Assembly: GCA_023548195.1 (NCBI GenBank)
Contig: JAJHZJ010000699.1
Coordinates: 4,001,175 to 4,065,174, forward strand
Direction: 5' to 3'
DNA length: 64,000 nt
Origin: Bettongia penicillata ogilbyi
Taxonomy: Eukaryota; Chordata; Mammalia; Diprotodontia; Potoroidae
Position 1 is the first letter of the stretch. Each line of letters begins with the position of its first letter. Positions 61,896 through 64,000 of this stretch are shown here, in pieces. The position numbers were made by a program, and so were the translations under genes. The notes under the pieces are model-generated. The model was not told the DNA's origin and made no database searches. It saw only the letters and a list, made by a program, of their open reading frames with translations.

Positions 61896-64000
61896 TGATT
61901 CACATTCCAATGGTATTTCTATAATACTATGTGTGTCCCAAATATAATTTGTATATTTAACAGGACTGAATTTTAGTCTATGACTGATAATGCAGGATAA
62001 CCCCTTTAATCCATTCTCATAGTACAGAACTGTAGCAAGGTTGGGTTGTTTCATGTTGAATGTATACTGACATATCTTTCAGTTGTCATTTTCATCTGTT
62101 TTGCTGGCATTTGTCCCTTTTTGGTCAAAATCTATGAAGAAAAACTCGGCTCACTGAGAATTTTAATTGAGATTGTTGACCTGAAAACTTGGTTAGAGAA
62201 AAGGCAACAGGCTAAATGAATACATTTTATGATTTAATTAATTAAACAATTCCCTATTAAAGAAAACGGTAACATAATGCATTATGGAGCCAGGAAAATG
62301 TTCTGGCTACCCAGTACAGAAATCTTCTCGCTTATATACATTTTGCCATGAGAAAGGAGTTCTCTTAGATAAACACATTGTAAACAAAGTGGTGTCAACT
62401 AGGTTTTATGATCCCAGGCTATGGGCATCTTCTTTCTGTAGCATGCCTTTGTGATTTAAGATAAGGAAAAAGTCCCATCACCCAGATTAAGGACATCCTG
62501 TCCTAAACAGGCCTTTGAAGTTGTGGTATCTTAACAGAGTTGACAAAGCTGAAGTTACAACCCAAGGTATCTGTGTTTTTCTCTTATCACTAAGATGCTA
62601 GAAGAAGGGTCTGGTAAGGAAGTCCCATGTGCTTGACATCAAAGGCATCCTCTAAACAAAGGAGACTATTAGGTCCAAGCTCTTCTTAATTCAAACTTTG
62701 GCCCTTATTAGAGTCTAAAATTTATATTAAATATTATCAGGATCCTAAATTTAGTTGAGAAACACAAATTCACAAATCAGAATTTTCTCTTGGGGAAACA
62801 AGGAAAATAGAGACACAACCGTGGAGGCAGAGTAGTGCCCACTCTCCCAATAAGAAGAGTCTACTATCTACAGTAGAAATAAAAAGGTATATCTCTAGTT
62901 CTTTATCAGAAGAGGTAAAATATGATTGGGGAAATCACATGAATCTTGAGGAAAACAAGAGGGAGATGTCCCAATTCGTAAGAAAGCTGAAATTTTTTTT
63001 AAGTGTACCAGGTCAGAGAATTACATCTCAAATTAAATGTGGAATACTAGAAGGGAAGAGAACAGATTCCCAAACATTGATAGTGAATTCTAAGACTGTG
63101 GCACAGTCCTTTCCTTGATCAAAATAGCCTCTCTCACAGTAAAGCCCTATTTGGAACACAGATTTCATTCTTATAGAGTCACGGAGAGTTCAAGCACTTG
63201 TTAAATTTTCCCTGATTTGTAATGACTGTTCTCCAAAATGACATTGCTTCCATGAACTCTACCTCCTTGCCAAATGACAGTGTGTCTATAACCTTCTGAA
63301 CAAGAAGAGGGATGAGAAATAAATTAACTTAATCTCTCACTGATGTTAATCACCTGGCTCAAAAGTTGTTCAAAGTAAAGGCAACACTTTGCATCAGAAG
63401 CCTCTTACAACACACATACTTGGGGCAAGTTTGTAGATGATTAAGCGTCCAGGCTTGGGCTAAAAAATGGTAGAGTTTTTAACCAGCAGTGTTTACTCTT
63501 ATCCTTGATTAAAGTTTTTAGTCTAAATATAGTATAGTTTTGAAACCCTCAGCAACCTTCTTCTTTTATCTCTGCGAGCCCCCAGTAGATGCTCTGTACA
63601 TTTAGTAGAGGGTACATTTTAGGAAGAAATACGTCTGTAAAGAAATGTCATACGGTGGGCTAAAATAATTAGAGATTAATATCCCAGTTCACAAGCGTTA
63701 GAAAAATACCAAGATGAGTTCTCTGAGGCTGCTTATAAGTAGAAATTACTTGAAAGCTAAAAAACCAATAGATTTTCATATGGTAAATTGACTCAATCAC
63801 TATATGTTATCCCTTGCTAAAAACAGGCACAGCGACATAATGATGGACGTGGAAGCATCAAGGTTATTTCCCATGGAGTCCTTACAAATCTAAGACCAGA
63901 CAGGATGATTTCAATTGCCAATTCCTGTCTCTCATGACCCAGACAGTGGAATGCAGCATTTTCTTCCAGGCCGCAGGCCAGCATTTGCGTCCTTTCTCAT
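61896..64000. other. MEGF10 intron to the window edge, nothing recognised
   Basis: No EGF-coding exon is visible here: no Cys-rich frame with splice sites was found on minus. The next upstream MEGF10 exon must therefore lie beyond 64,000. No named repeat either. Confidence 0.5.

Overview
This is a piece of a mammalian nuclear genome, most likely marsupial. It has two interrupted genes with GT-AG introns, a CpG-island promoter, microsatellites, and a dense layering of LINEs and SINEs. The marsupial call rests on repeats: tRNA-headed CORE-SINEs with an RTE/BovB-type tail, a second SINE family known to me only from marsupials, and L1 text that reads like marsupial L1. The protein text is close to, but not identical with, human MEGF10 and PRRC1. 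The species cannot be read from the sequence; the second SINE family hints at an Australian lineage (weak inference).

Both genes are on the minus strand, so transcription runs from high to low coordinates. MEGF10 fills about 22-64 kb. Twelve coding exons (57,658 down to 26,207) encode its last six EGF-like modules, the transmembrane helix and the whole cytoplasmic tail with its tyrosine motifs. About 570 codons are present; the upstream half lies past the right edge. Each exon was read with its splice sites, and phases agree across all eleven junctions. The 3'UTR probably continues to about 22-24 kb. PRRC1 follows about 15-19 kb further on. Its CpG-island promoter and a probable non-coding exon 1 are near 7.26-7.4 kb, and its first coding exon is at 280-398. 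The order MEGF10 then PRRC1 on one strand matches human 5q23.

Region by region: 1-7.3 kb is PRRC1 intron 1, with an old L1, SINEs, an L2 piece and a G-rich minisatellite in the CpG island. 7.4-22 kb is intergenic and mostly retroelements (antisense L1, SINEs, a 2.3-kb L2), with one striking palindrome near 10.07 kb. 22-26 kb is probable MEGF10 3'UTR. 26-64 kb is MEGF10 exons separated by introns. Those introns hold a nested 6.9-kb L1, an RTE LINE, CR1/L3, L2, hAT fragments and many SINEs.

The genes are ordinary: MEGF10 is an engulfment receptor and PRRC1 an early-secretory-pathway protein. No new biological system was found. The points of interest are repeat archaeology and a few sequence features close to exons or the promoter. 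Repeat family names come from recognition by eye, so element edges are approximate (often +/-20-50 bases).
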